Below are positions 54,272-63,112 of a DNA stretch of 64,000 nucleotides, piece by piece. Every line of letters starts with the position of its first letter. Within the stretch, counting starts at the first letter, position 1. The stretch comes from Vibrio sp. S17_S38. Lineage in GTDB: Bacteria > Pseudomonadota > Gammaproteobacteria > Enterobacterales > Vibrionaceae. The stretch spans positions 1-64,000 of the forward strand of contig NZ_JAAUWW010000005.1 of the NCBI RefSeq assembly GCF_014694375.1, written 5' to 3'. The notes under the pieces are model-generated. The model saw nothing but the letters and a program-made list of their open reading frames with translations. It had not been told where the DNA came from and made no database searches. Both the position numbers and the translations under genes were made by a program.

Positions 54272-56938
54272 ATGTCTGAAGTCATGAATAATGACGTTGA
54301 TGCACTGGAAACTCAAGATTGGTTAGAAGCCCTTGAATCAGTGGTACGTGAAGAAGGTGTAGAACGCGCTCAATATTTATTAGAGCAAGTTCTTGATAAA
54401 GCACGTTTAGGTGGTGTTGATATGCCAACGGGCATTAACACAAACTACATAAACACCATTCCACCAACGCAAGAAGCGGCATATCCTGGTGATATCACCA
54501 TTGAGCGTCGTATTCGTTCGATCATTCGTTGGAATGCCATCATGATCGTATTGCGTGCATCGAAAAAAGATTTGGATCTTGGCGGCCACATGGCGTCTTA
54601 CCAATCTGCAGCTTCTTTCTACGAAGTTTGTTTCAACCATTTCTTCCGTGCTCCAAATGCAACGGATGGTGGCGATTTAGTCTATTACCAAGGCCATATT
54701 TCTCCAGGGATTTATGCACGTGCATTCGTTGAAGGTCGTTTAACTGAAGAGCAGCTAAACAACTTCCGTCAAGAATCAACCGGTAACGGCTTGCCTTCTT
54801 ACCCGCATCCAAAATTATTGCCTGAATTCTGGCAGTTCCCAACGGTATCTATGGGCTTAGGTCCAATGGCTGCTATCTATCAAGCTCGCTTCTTGAAGTA
54901 CTTGAACGGCCGTGGTCTTAAAGATACAACCAACCAACGTGTTTACGCGTTCCTTGGTGATGGTGAGATGGATGAGCCAGAATCACGCGGTGGTATTTCT
55001 TTCGCTTCACGTGAAGGGCTTGATAACTTATGTTTCCTTATCAACTGTAACTTACAGCGCCTTGATGGCCCAGTTATGGGTAATGGTAGCATTATTCAAG
55101 AACTTGAAGGTTTGTTCAAAGGCGCAGGCTGGAATGTAATTAAAGTTATCTGGGGTAGCAATTGGGATGCTCTACTTGCGAAAGATACCACAGGTAAATT
55201 ACTGCAATTGATGAACGAAACCGTCGATGGCGATTACCAAACCTTTAAATCAAAAGATGGTGCTTACGTTCGTGAACACTTCTTTGGTAAGTACCCTGAA
55301 ACAGCAGCACTTGTTGCGGATATGACTGATGACGAAATCTTCGCGCTTAAGCGTGGTGGTCATGATTCATCTAAACTATTCTCTGCATTCAAATCTGCTC
55401 AAGAAACCAATGGTAAGCCAACGGTTATCCTTGCTAAAACTGTTAAAGGTTACGGCATGGGCGAAGCTGCAGAAGGTAAAAATATTGCACACGGCGTGAA
55501 GAAAATGGACATGACACATGTTCTTTATTTACGTGATCGTTTAGGTCTGCAAGACATCTTATCTGATGAGAAAGTAAAAGAACTTCCTTATCTAACTCTT
55601 GAAGAAGGTTCTGCTGAGCACACTTACTTACACGCTCGTCGTGATGCGCTACATGGTTACACACCTGTACGTTTACCTAAGTTTACTCAAGAATTTAAAG
55701 TACCTGAGTTAAGTGAGTTTGATGCATTACTGACTGAGCAAAAACGTGACATATCAACTACGATGGCGTTTGTTCGTACTTTAAATATTCTTCTTAAAGA
55801 TAAAAACATTGGTAAGAACATTGTTCCTATCATTGCCGATGAAGCACGTACTTTCGGTATGGAAGGTCTATTCCGTCAAGTGGGTATTTATAACCACCAA
55901 GGTCAAGAATACACTCCAGAAGATCGCAGCTTAGTCTCTTACTATAAAGAAGAAACATCAGGCCAAGTTCTACAAGAAGGTATCAATGAGTTAGGTGCTA
56001 TGTCTTCATGGGTTGCTGCGGCGACTTCATACAGCACCAACGATCTTCCAATGATCCCATTCTACATTTACTACTCTATGTTCGGCTTCCAACGTGTTGG
56101 TGACATGGCGTGGATGGCGGGTGACCAACAAGCTCGTGGCTTCCTATTGGGTGCTACTGCTGGTCGTACTACGCTAAATGGTGAAGGTCTACAGCACGAA
56201 GATGGTCACTCGCATATTCAAGCGAACACCATTCCAAACTGTATCTCTTATGATCCAACGTTTGCGTATGAGTTAGCGGTAATCATGCAAGATGGTATCC
56301 ATCGTATGTATGGTCCTGAGCAAGAGAACGTTTACTATTACTTAACCGTGATGAACGAAAATTACCATATGCCAGCCATGCCAGAAGGCGCGGAAGAAGG
56401 CATTCGTAAAGGTATCTACAAACTAGAATCTTACGAAGGTGCGAAGGGTAAAGTTCAATTGATGAGTTCTGGTACTATCATGAACGAAGTACGTAAAGCG
56501 GCGCAAATCTTAAGTGATGACTACGGTGTTGCTTCTGATGTGTTCTCTGTGACTTCTTTCAACGAATTGACTCGTGATGGTCAAGATGCTGAGCGCTTCA
56601 ACATGCTTCACCCAGAAGCAGAAGAAAAAGTGGCTTACATCTCAACGGTTCTTGGCTCTGAGCCAGCAATCGCTGCAACGGATTACATGAAAAATTACGC
56701 AGAACAAGTTCGTGCTTACATGCCATCTGAGTCTTATAAAGTACTTGGTACTGATGGCTTTGGTCGTTCAGATAGCCGCGACAACTTACGTACTCACTTT
56801 GAAGTGAATGCAGGTTATGTTGTGGTTGCAGCTCTGACTGAACTTGCAAAACGTGGCGATATTGAAAAATCAGTGATTGTTGAAGCAATTGCTAAATTCA
56901 ACATCGACGCAGATAAAATCAACCCGCTATACGCATAA
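54272..56938 (+). CDS. aceE: Pyruvate dehydrogenase E1 component
   Basis: Thiamine-diphosphate homodimeric E1 subunit, 888 residues, that decarboxylates pyruvate and acetylates the lipoyl group of AceF. FLGDGEMDEPESRGGISFASREGLDNLCFLINCNLQ is the ThDP-binding GDG-x-NCN region near residues 230-265, and EHGHSH-like active-site histidines occur in EDGHSHIQANTIPN. GAAGGATAG precedes the ATG. Length and sequence are typical of gamma-proteobacteria. Confidence 0.98.
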   Translation: MSEVMNNDVDALETQDWLEALESVVREEGVERAQYLLEQVLDKARLGGVDMPTGINTNYINTIPPTQEAAYPGDITIERRIRSIIRWNAIMIVLRASKKDLDLGGHMASYQSAASFYEVCFNHFFRAPNATDGGDLVYYQGHISPGIYARAFVEGRLTEEQLNNFRQESTGNGLPSYPHPKLLPEFWQFPTVSMGLGPMAAIYQARFLKYLNGRGLKDTTNQRVYAFLGDGEMDEPESRGGISFASREGLDNLCFLINCNLQRLDGPVMGNGSIIQELEGLFKGAGWNVIKVIWGSNWDALLAKDTTGKLLQLMNETVDGDYQTFKSKDGAYVREHFFGKYPETAALVADMTDDEIFALKRGGHDSSKLFSAFKSAQETNGKPTVILAKTVKGYGMGEAAEGKNIAHGVKKMDMTHVLYLRDRLGLQDILSDEKVKELPYLTLEEGSAEHTYLHARRDALHGYTPVRLPKFTQEFKVPELSEFDALLTEQKRDISTTMAFVRTLNILLKDKNIGKNIVPIIADEARTFGMEGLFRQVGIYNHQGQEYTPEDRSLVSYYKEETSGQVLQEGINELGAMSSWVAAATSYSTNDLPMIPFYIYYSMFGFQRVGDMAWMAGDQQARGFLLGATAGRTTLNGEGLQHEDGHSHIQANTIPNCISYDPTFAYELAVIMQDGIHRMYGPEQENVYYYLTVMNENYHMPAMPEGAEEGIRKGIYKLESYEGAKGKVQLMSSGTIMNEVRKAAQILSDDYGVASDVFSVTSFNELTRDGQDAERFNMLHPEAEEKVAYISTVLGSEPAIAATDYMKNYAEQVRAYMPSESYKVLGTDGFGRSDSRDNLRTHFEVNAGYVVVAALTELAKRGDIEKSVIVEAIAKFNIDADKINPLYA

Positions 56939-56942
56939 TCCA

Positions 56943-56984
56943 ATTGATTGCAGTGGTCTAGATGATCGCTGCAATCAATCTTTT
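56943..56984 (+). terminator. Intercistronic hairpin between aceE and aceF
   Basis: Perfect 11-bp arms ATTGATTGCAG / CTGCAATCAAT with a 15-base loop, then CTTTT, placed 2 bp after the aceE stop. The short T-tract suggests partial termination or an RNA-stabilising stem that sets the E1:E2 ratio. Confidence 0.65.
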
Positions 56985-56998
56985 AATAGGAAAGAATA

Positions 56999-58888
56999 AT
57001 GACAATCGAAATTAATGTACCTGATATTGGTACCGATGAGGTTGAAGTAACAGAGATTCTTGTTAGCGTTGGCGACAAGGTTGAAGAAGAACAGTCTCTT
57101 ATTACCGTTGAAGGCGATAAAGCTTCAATGGAAGTACCGGCTCCTCAAGCGGGTATCGTAAAAGAAATCAAAATTAACGTAGGTGATTCAGTATCGACTG
57201 GTTCATTTATCATGGTCTTTGAAGCAGAAGGCGCAGCGGCTCCAGCAGCTGAAGCACCAAAAGCTGAGTCTGCTCCAGTAGCCGCTCCAGCTGCAGCAGA
57301 ACTAAAAGAAGTTCATGTTCCTGATATCGGTGGTGATGAAGTTGAAGTAACTGAAATCATGGTTGCTATTGGTGACAGCATCGAAGAAGAGCAATCTCTT
57401 CTTACTGTTGAAGGCGATAAAGCTTCAATGGAAGTACCAGCACCTTTCGCTGGTGTTCTAAAAGAAATTAAAATCAACGTTGGTGATACCGTTTCAACTG
57501 GTTCATTAGTCATGATTTTTGAAGTCGCGGGCTCTGGTTCTGCTCCAGCAGCACCGGCCGCTGAGCAAGCTGCTCCTGCTCAAGCCGCAGCACCTGTTGC
57601 ATCTGCTTCTAAAGACGTGAACGTACCTGATATCGGCGGTGATGAAGTTGAAGTGACTGAAATTATGGTTGCTGTTGGCGATACAGTAGAAGAAGAGCAA
57701 TCTCTTATTACTGTTGAAGGCGACAAAGCATCAATGGAAGTTCCTGCACCATTTGCTGGCGTAGTAAAAGAAATTAAGATTGTGGCTGGCGATAAAGTGT
57801 CAACTGGCTCTCTTATTATGGTATTCGAAGTAGCTGGCGCAGCACCTGCACCACAAGCATCGGCTCCAGCTCAAGCAGCATCAGCAGCTCCTGCACAATC
57901 AGCACCAAAAGCAGCGGCTCCAGCACCTGCTTCAACGGGTGATTTCCAAGACAACAACGAATATGCACATGCATCTCCTGTTGTTCGTCGTCTTGCTCGT
58001 GAGTTTGGTGTTAACCTTGCTAAAGTAAAAGGATCAGGTCGTAAGAGCCGTATCCTGAAAGAAGATGTACAAGACTTCGTGAAAGCAGCGCTTAAACGTC
58101 TTGAGTCTGGTGCTGCGGCATCGGGTAAAGGTGACGGCGCAGGTCTTGGTCTACTTCCTTGGCCAAAAGTGGATTTCAGCAAGTTTGGTGAAACTGAAGT
58201 ACAGAAACTTTCTAAGATCAAGAAAATTTCTGGTGCTAACCTGCATCGTAACTGGGTAATGATCCCGCACGTTACACAGTGGGACAATGCTGATATCACT
58301 GCATTAGAAGCGTTCCGTAAAGAACAAAATGCAATTGAAGCAAAACGCGATACTGGAATGAAAATCACACCTCTTGTGTTCATCATGAAAGCCGTTGCAA
58401 AAGCATTAGAAGCCTTCCCATCGTTTAACTCTTCTCTTTCTGATGACGGCGAAAGCATCATCTTGAAGAAATATGTGAACGTTGGTATTGCGGTTGATAC
58501 GCCAAATGGTCTAGTGGTTCCTGTATTCAAAGATGTAAACAAAAAAGGCATCTACGAATTATCAGAAGAGCTGGCTGTGATTTCTAAGAAAGCACGTTCA
58601 GGTAAATTAACGTCTTCTGATATGCAAGGTGGTTGTTTCACTATTTCTAGCCTTGGTGGTATCGGCGGTACTGCGTTTACTCCAATCGTGAACGCACCAG
58701 AAGTAGGTATTCTAGGGGTATCTAAATCTGAAATTAAGCCAGTATGGAATGGTAAAGAATTTGAACCACGCCTACAGCTTCCACTTTCTCTTTCTTACGA
58801 TCACCGCGTGATCGATGGTGCAGAAGGTGCGCGATTCATTACTTACCTAAACAACTGTTTGTCTGACATCCGTCGTTTAGTGTTGTAA
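56999..58888 (+). CDS. aceF: Dihydrolipoyl acetyltransferase (E2) with three lipoyl domains
   Basis: Core of the pyruvate dehydrogenase complex, 629 residues. Three lipoyl domains (about 2-75, 100-175 and 200-275) each carry [10 protein letters not shown] with the lipoylated Lys. Ala/Pro linkers separate them. An E3-binding domain ([33 protein letters not shown] near 320-355) and the catalytic domain ([15 protein letters not shown], His/Asp at the end) follow. Triplication of the lipoyl domain is also seen in E. coli. AAGGAAAG is the ribosome site. Confidence 0.98.
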   Translation: MTIEINVPDIGTDEVEVTEILVSVGDKVEEEQSLITVEGDKASMEVPAPQAGIVKEIKINVGDSVSTGSFIMVFEAEGAAAPAAEAPKAESAPVAAPAAAELKEVHVPDIGGDEVEVTEIMVAIGDSIEEEQSLLTVEGDKASMEVPAPFAGVLKEIKINVGDTVSTGSLVMIFEVAGSGSAPAAPAAEQAAPAQAAAPVASASKDVNVPDIGGDEVEVTEIMVAVGDTVEEEQSLITVEGDKASMEVPAPFAGVVKEIKIVAGDKVSTGSLIMVFEVAGAAPAPQASAPAQAASAAPAQSAPKAAAPAPASTGDFQDNNEYAHASPVVRRLAREFGVNLAKVKGSGRKSRILKEDVQDFVKAALKRLESGAAASGKGDGAGLGLLPWPKVDFSKFGETEVQKLSKIKKISGANLHRNWVMIPHVTQWDNADITALEAFRKEQNAIEAKRDTGMKITPLVFIMKAVAKALEAFPSFNSSLSDDGESIILKKYVNVGIAVDTPNGLVVPVFKDVNKKGIYELSEELAVISKKARSGKLTSSDMQGGCFTISSLGGIGGTAFTPIVNAPEVGILGVSKSEIKPVWNGKEFEPRLQLPLSLSYDHRVIDGAEGARFITYLNNCLSDIRRLVL

Positions 58889-58900
58889 TTGAATGGAAAT

Positions 58901-58930
58901 AGGGTGGCCAAGCAGCCACCTTATTTTTTA
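58901..58930 (+). terminator. aceF terminator
   Basis: GGGTGGC / GCCACC stem with a 6-base loop and TTATTTTTT tail, about 15 bp after the aceF stop. It separates aceEF from lpdA. Confidence 0.8.
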
Positions 58931-59180
58931 TACATTTCGGCTTATTGCATCGAAAACCAGTATGGAAAAAGGCGCGATAAGACTCAAAAAGATAAAGAAT
59001 GTTGTCTAGCTCACAGGCTAACGTGAATGACTTTTCAGACGGTTAACAAGTCGATAAACTGTTGTTAATTCTGAATTCGGTAATTCACACTCACTTGTTG
59101 TCATTAGAATATTTATTGTTCTGAATTGTTAAAGTGAGAATCGTCAGCTTGTCAGGAATAATGACTATAACGAGGTCAAA
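58931..59180 (+). promoter_or_regulatory. lpdA upstream region
   Basis: The gap after the aceF terminator must hold an own promoter for lpdA, as in E. coli, because lpdA also serves other 2-oxoacid dehydrogenases and glycine cleavage. I cannot assign boxes firmly. Several TTGTTAA-type stretches occur around 59040-59070. Confidence 0.45.
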
Positions 59181-60608
59181 ATGAGTAAAGAAATTAAAGC
59201 CCAGGTTGTGGTACTTGGTGCAGGTCCTGCTGGATACTCAGCAGCATTTCGCTGTGCAGATTTAGGTTTAGAAACTGTTATTGTTGAGCGTTACAGTTCA
59301 CTTGGTGGTGTTTGTCTAAACGTGGGTTGTATCCCATCAAAAGCATTGTTGCACGTATCTAAAGTTATCGAAGAAGCAAAAGCAATGGCAGCGCACGGCG
59401 TTGTGTTTGGTGAGCCTCAAACTGATATCGACAAGGTTCGTTCTTGGAAAGATAAAGTGATTACTCAGCTTACTGGCGGCTTAGCTGGTATGGCGAAAAT
59501 GCGTAAAGTAACAGTGGTAAATGGTTTCGGTAAATTTACTGGTGCTAATACCCTTGAAGTGGTTGGTGAAGAAACTACAACAGTCACTTTTGATAACGCG
59601 ATTATTGCAGCGGGTTCTCGCCCAATTAAATTACCTTTCATTCCGCATGAAGATCCACGTATTTGGGATTCAACTGACGCGCTAGAATTGAAAGAAGTGC
59701 CTAAGAAAATGCTTGTTATGGGCGGCGGCATTATCGGTCTAGAAATGGGTACGGTGTACCACTCTCTAGGGTCTCAAATCGATGTAGTTGAAATGTTTGA
59801 TCAAGTGATCCCTGCGGCTGATAAAGACGTAGTGAAAGTATTCACTAAGCAAATCAAAGATAAATTCAACTTAATGCTTGAAACTAAAGTAACAGCTGTT
59901 GAAGCGAAAGAAGATGGAATCTACGTTTCAATGGAAGGTAAAAAAGCGCCAGCAGAAGCTGAACGTTACGATGCTGTTCTTGTTGCTATCGGCCGTGTTC
60001 CTAATGGCAAGCTAATGGACGCAGAAAAAGCGGGCATCGAAGTAGATGAACGTGGCTTTATCAATGTTGATAAGCAAATGCGTACTAACGTTTCTCATAT
60101 TCATGCTATCGGTGACATCGTTGGTCAACCAATGTTGGCTCACAAAGGCGTGCATGAAGGCCACGTGGCAGCAGAAGTTATTTCTGGCAAGAAACATTAC
60201 TTTGATCCTAAAGTTATCCCTTCAATTGCTTACACGGAACCAGAAGTTGCGTGGGTTGGTAAAACTGAGAAAGAAGCAAAAGCGGAAGGCATTAACTACG
60301 AAACGGCTACTTTCCCTTGGGCTGCATCAGGCCGTGCAATCGCTTCTGATTGCGCAGAAGGCATGACTAAGCTTATCTTCGATAAAGATACTCATCGTGT
60401 TATCGGTGGTGCTATCGTGGGTACTAACGGTGGTGAATTGCTAGGTGAAATTGGCCTTGCGATTGAAATGGGTTGTGATGCAGAAGATCTTGCATTGACA
60501 ATTCACGCTCACCCAACGTTGCACGAGTCTGTTGGTATGGCCGCTGAAATATTTGAAGGGACTATTACAGACCTTCCAAATGCGAAAGCAGTAAAGCGTA
60601 AAAAATAA
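59181..60608 (+). CDS. lpdA: Dihydrolipoyl dehydrogenase
   Basis: FAD enzyme (E3) that re-oxidises dihydrolipoyl groups of pyruvate and 2-oxoglutarate dehydrogenases and the glycine cleavage system. The 475 residues have GAGPAGYSAA (FAD), the redox-active CLNVGCIP, GGGIIGLEMGTVYHSLG (NAD) and the C-terminal HAHPTLHE base pair. GAGGTC precedes the ATG. It follows aceF after 292 bp. Confidence 0.98.
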   Translation: MSKEIKAQVVVLGAGPAGYSAAFRCADLGLETVIVERYSSLGGVCLNVGCIPSKALLHVSKVIEEAKAMAAHGVVFGEPQTDIDKVRSWKDKVITQLTGGLAGMAKMRKVTVVNGFGKFTGANTLEVVGEETTTVTFDNAIIAAGSRPIKLPFIPHEDPRIWDSTDALELKEVPKKMLVMGGGIIGLEMGTVYHSLGSQIDVVEMFDQVIPAADKDVVKVFTKQIKDKFNLMLETKVTAVEAKEDGIYVSMEGKKAPAEAERYDAVLVAIGRVPNGKLMDAEKAGIEVDERGFINVDKQMRTNVSHIHAIGDIVGQPMLAHKGVHEGHVAAEVISGKKHYFDPKVIPSIAYTEPEVAWVGKTEKEAKAEGINYETATFPWAASGRAIASDCAEGMTKLIFDKDTHRVIGGAIVGTNGGELLGEIGLAIEMGCDAEDLALTIHAHPTLHESVGMAAEIFEGTITDLPNAKAVKRKK

Positions 60609-60655
60609 TAAAGCGGAATTCGTCATTTGAAAGTTAAGTGACGAATCAGCATAAA

Positions 60656-60690
60656 AGGCCGTATGATCGCGAGATCATACGGCCTTTTCT
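60656..60690. terminator. Terminator between lpdA and litR
   Basis: AAAAGGCCGTATGATC and its complement GATCATACGGCCTTTT enclose three bases. It is perfectly symmetric with A and T runs, so it ends both converging transcripts. Confidence 0.92.
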
Positions 60691-60734
60691 GTTAAGAGCT
60701 ACATTGATGTTATCTCGGATATGAAGAACGAAAT

Positions 60735-61349
60735 CTAATCCTTTTCTTTATAAATGCACAACATATCTAAGAAACTGTTAACGAGTTTGGTTAAATATTC
60801 TTTATCTGGTTGGCGGTTAGCTTGTACAAAGATTGCGTAGCAAATACCGTGGAATAACTTGGCGATATTGCTTGGGCTATGATCACCACAAAGTTCGCCA
60901 TTTTTGATGGCATTACAGAACATTTCACGGAAGTATTTTTGATGCTCGCTGTGGATGGAAACAAATAATGGCCAAACTTCTTCACGTGTCGATGTGCTCC
61001 ATTCAAACCAAATCTTAATCCATTGAGTATCTTCTAGAACCAGATCCACCAAGCGATTAGAAAGATTTGAGAGGTTTTTTTTCACCGGTAGTGTGGTATC
61101 GATATTTTCTTTGAGGAAGTAAGAAAACTGTTGCTCTACATTGGTAAGAACTTCATCAACTAAGTCTTCACGAGTGGGGAAATAATTAAACACGGTGGCA
61201 ACCGAAACTTGGGCGATATCGGCGATATCAGCATGACCTCCTCTCCCTATGCCTCGCTTGGCAAATACTTCGATGGCAATTTCTAATAGCTGTACTTTTC
61301 TTTTTTCAGGCGACAGTCTCGTTCTTGAGCGTTTGGTCAATAAGTCCAT
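60735..61349 (-). CDS. litR: LuxR/HapR/LitR-type quorum-sensing master regulator
   Basis: TetR-fold regulator of 204 residues, clearly an orthologue of HapR, OpaR, SmcR and LitR. RGIGRGGHADIADIAQVSVATVFNYFPTREDLVDEVL (about 33-70) is the near-invariant DNA-binding region. The ligand/dimer domain has the WIKIWFEWSTSTREEVWPLF and NIAKLFHGICYAIFVQANR segments. In Vibrio it is made at high cell density and represses or activates hundreds of genes. It lies beside lpdA and hpt, as in V. parahaemolyticus and V. fischeri relatives. Confidence 0.95.
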   Translation of the reverse strand: MDLLTKRSRTRLSPEKRKVQLLEIAIEVFAKRGIGRGGHADIADIAQVSVATVFNYFPTREDLVDEVLTNVEQQFSYFLKENIDTTLPVKKNLSNLSNRLVDLVLEDTQWIKIWFEWSTSTREEVWPLFVSIHSEHQKYFREMFCNAIKNGELCGDHSPSNIAKLFHGICYAIFVQANRQPDKEYLTKLVNSFLDMLCIYKEKD

Positions 61350-61395
61350 ATTATAGTCCTAAAATAAACAGGTGAAATATTAATTCATTGTTATA

Positions 61396-61408
61396 GTTGT
61401 TATGTGAA
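61396..61408 (-). promoter_or_regulatory. Possible Qrr sRNA pairing site in the litR leader
   Basis: Read on the minus strand, TTCACATAACAAC matches the complement of the conserved Qrr core (GUUGUUAGUGAA) except for one extra A. It is 47 bases before the litR ATG, in the region where Qrr RNAs pair with hapR/luxR leaders. The comparison uses the remembered Qrr core. Confidence 0.55.
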
Positions 61409-61544
61409 TGAGTTTACCGCTGTCTATTTGAGTGTCAATCTGAATAAAATTCATACAGCTTGGAGTGTGTTTGGTGAAAAAGTTAACGAATACGTTTAGC
61501 AATGGTAGAATGTGGCCTTTGTTAATTTTACTGGCATTATTTCA

Positions 61545-61559
61545 GTTATTATTAATAAC
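61545..61559. promoter_or_regulatory. Perfect 15-bp palindrome upstream of hpt
   Basis: GTTATTATTAATAAC lies in the litR-hpt gap, 26 bp before hpt. Its symmetry suggests an operator; its AT-rich TTATT/AATAA halves recall LuxR/HapR-family sites. Confidence 0.45.
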
Positions 61560-61585
61560 GATAAAATCTAACTATTGAGAAAGAT

Positions 61586-62116
61586 ATGAAACATACAGTT
61601 GAAGTAATGATCTCTGAACAGGATGTACAAGATCGAACAAAAGTCTTAGGGAAGTCTATTGCTGAGCATTATCAAGGATCTGAAAATCTTGTTGTGATTG
61701 GTTTATTACGTGGTTCATTTGTCTTTATGGCTGATTTATCACGCGCTATTGGTATGAATCATAAGATCGACTTTATGACGGCATCAAGTTACGGCAATGG
61801 CATGACGAGTACGCGTGATGTCCGTATTCTAAAAGATTTAGATGATGATATTAAGGGAATGGATATTTTACTAGTTGAAGATATTATTGATACTGGTAAC
61901 ACCTTAAGTAAAGTATGTGACATTCTAAAAATTCGTGAACCAAACTCTATTCAAATTTGTACATTACTTGATAAGCCTTCTCGTCGTGAAGTCGAAGTTG
62001 ATGCTAAGTGGATCGGTTTTGAAATTCCCGATGAGTTTGTGGTTGGTGTAGGAATCGATTACGCACAAAATTACCGCCACTTGCCTTATATTGGAAAAGT
62101 TGTCCCTCAAGAATAA
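61586..62116 (+). CDS. hpt: Hypoxanthine phosphoribosyltransferase
   Basis: Salvages hypoxanthine (and guanine) to IMP/GMP using PRPP. The 176 residues contain the PRPP loop [15 protein letters not shown] (near 91-105), the [14 protein letters not shown] segment and the Mg/flexible loop [21 protein letters not shown] precedes the ATG. It is divergent from litR and followed by can and yadG, a stable Vibrio order. Confidence 0.96.
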   Translation: MKHTVEVMISEQDVQDRTKVLGKSIAEHYQGSENLVVIGLLRGSFVFMADLSRAIGMNHKIDFMTASSYGNGMTSTRDVRILKDLDDDIKGMDILLVEDIIDTGNTLSKVCDILKIREPNSIQICTLLDKPSRREVEVDAKWIGFEIPDEFVVGVGIDYAQNYRHLPYIGKVVPQE

Positions 62117-62252
62117 TTGTTGATATGGTAATTTAAAGGCTTTGATTACCGCTTTATTTTAGAGGTATTCGTTGCAGTTATACTCAACATGCATTTAGGT
62201 CATTAGAATCCTATCCTAAGATCCGCTAGTCTTGTTGATGCGGCTCGACAAT

Positions 62253-62282
62253 AAAAAAGAGCGACCAAAAGGCGCTCTTTTT
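62253..62282. terminator. Bidirectional terminator between hpt and can
   Basis: AAAAAGAGCG / CGCTCTTTTT with a 10-base loop, A run before and T run after. Confidence 0.85.
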
Positions 62283-62339
62283 ATTTGTATTTTACTGGTG
62301 AGGTTTAAGTTTAAGTCACTTAGAATTCAAATCTTATCG

Positions 62340-63017
62340 CTAGATTTTATTTGAATCTTCTTCTGGAAGATCTATCGATAAAATTTTAGCAAGGGAAGCT
62401 TGATGGGAGATTTCTAAACTTTCTCTACTATGACAGCGAACACCGAGATCATTTAAGACACCGTCGCGGATACCATAGCACCAACCGTGAATTTCAATTT
62501 TTTGTCCGCGTTCCCAAGCTTGCTGTAAAACCGTTGAGTTACCTAAGTTATATGCTTGTTCGGCTACGTTGATTTCACACAATCTGTCGGCCCATTGCTC
62601 TTTAGGAAGCTGGCCAAGCCAATTGCGGTGTTTTAAGTATAAATCTCGGATGTGCAGTAGCCAGTTATTGATTAATCCAAGATTAGGATTATCAATCGCA
62701 GCTTGAACGCCGCCGCAACCATAATGACCACAGATGATAATGTGTTTGACCTTTAAAACGTCAACCGCATATTGCACAACAGACAGGCAATTCAAATCGG
62801 TATGTATGACTTGGTTGGCGACGTTGCGATGGACGAATAACTCGCCGGAATACAGGCCGGTGAGACGCTCTGCAGGTACTCGACTATCTGAACAGCCTAT
62901 CCATAGGTATTCAGGGTGTTGAGATTCTTCTAATTTGTTAAAAAACTCTGGACGTTCGGACTTTATTTTTTCTGCCCACGTTGAGTTGTTTTGAAATAAT
63001 TGTTTTATATCTGGCAT
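62340..63017 (-). CDS. can: Beta-class carbonic anhydrase
   Basis: Zinc enzyme interconverting CO2 and bicarbonate, needed for bicarbonate supply to biosynthesis at air-level CO2. From ATG 63017 ([11 protein letters not shown]) it is 225 residues with GAGGAA 8 bases upstream. Cys42, Asp44, His98 and Cys101 fall at the E. coli Can numbers ([14 protein letters not shown]). The longer frame to 63062 is not conserved. It is divergent from the ABC transporter gene. Confidence 0.97.
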   Translation of the reverse strand: MPDIKQLFQNNSTWAEKIKSERPEFFNKLEESQHPEYLWIGCSDSRVPAERLTGLYSGELFVHRNVANQVIHTDLNCLSVVQYAVDVLKVKHIIICGHYGCGGVQAAIDNPNLGLINNWLLHIRDLYLKHRNWLGQLPKEQWADRLCEINVAEQAYNLGNSTVLQQAWERGQKIEIHGWCYGIRDGVLNDLGVRCHSRESLEISHQASLAKILSIDLPEEDSNKI

Positions 63018-63112
63018 GTTACATTCCTCGTTAACCTGCTTTACTATACACAAAATCATCAAAAATCAAATCCGATTTGTGATCTATTTACCAAATGGAT
63101 GAAAGATAAACT

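Noticed and set aside
57020..57800. Long DNA repeats that could be read as a CRISPR or tandem array
   Set aside because: They are the three homologous lipoyl domains of aceF, inside one reading frame. I saw no CRISPR array in the window.
57871..58551. 226-residue antisense frame in aceF
   Set aside because: The long open frame results from the Ala/Pro-rich codon pattern of aceF; it has no domain or ribosome site.
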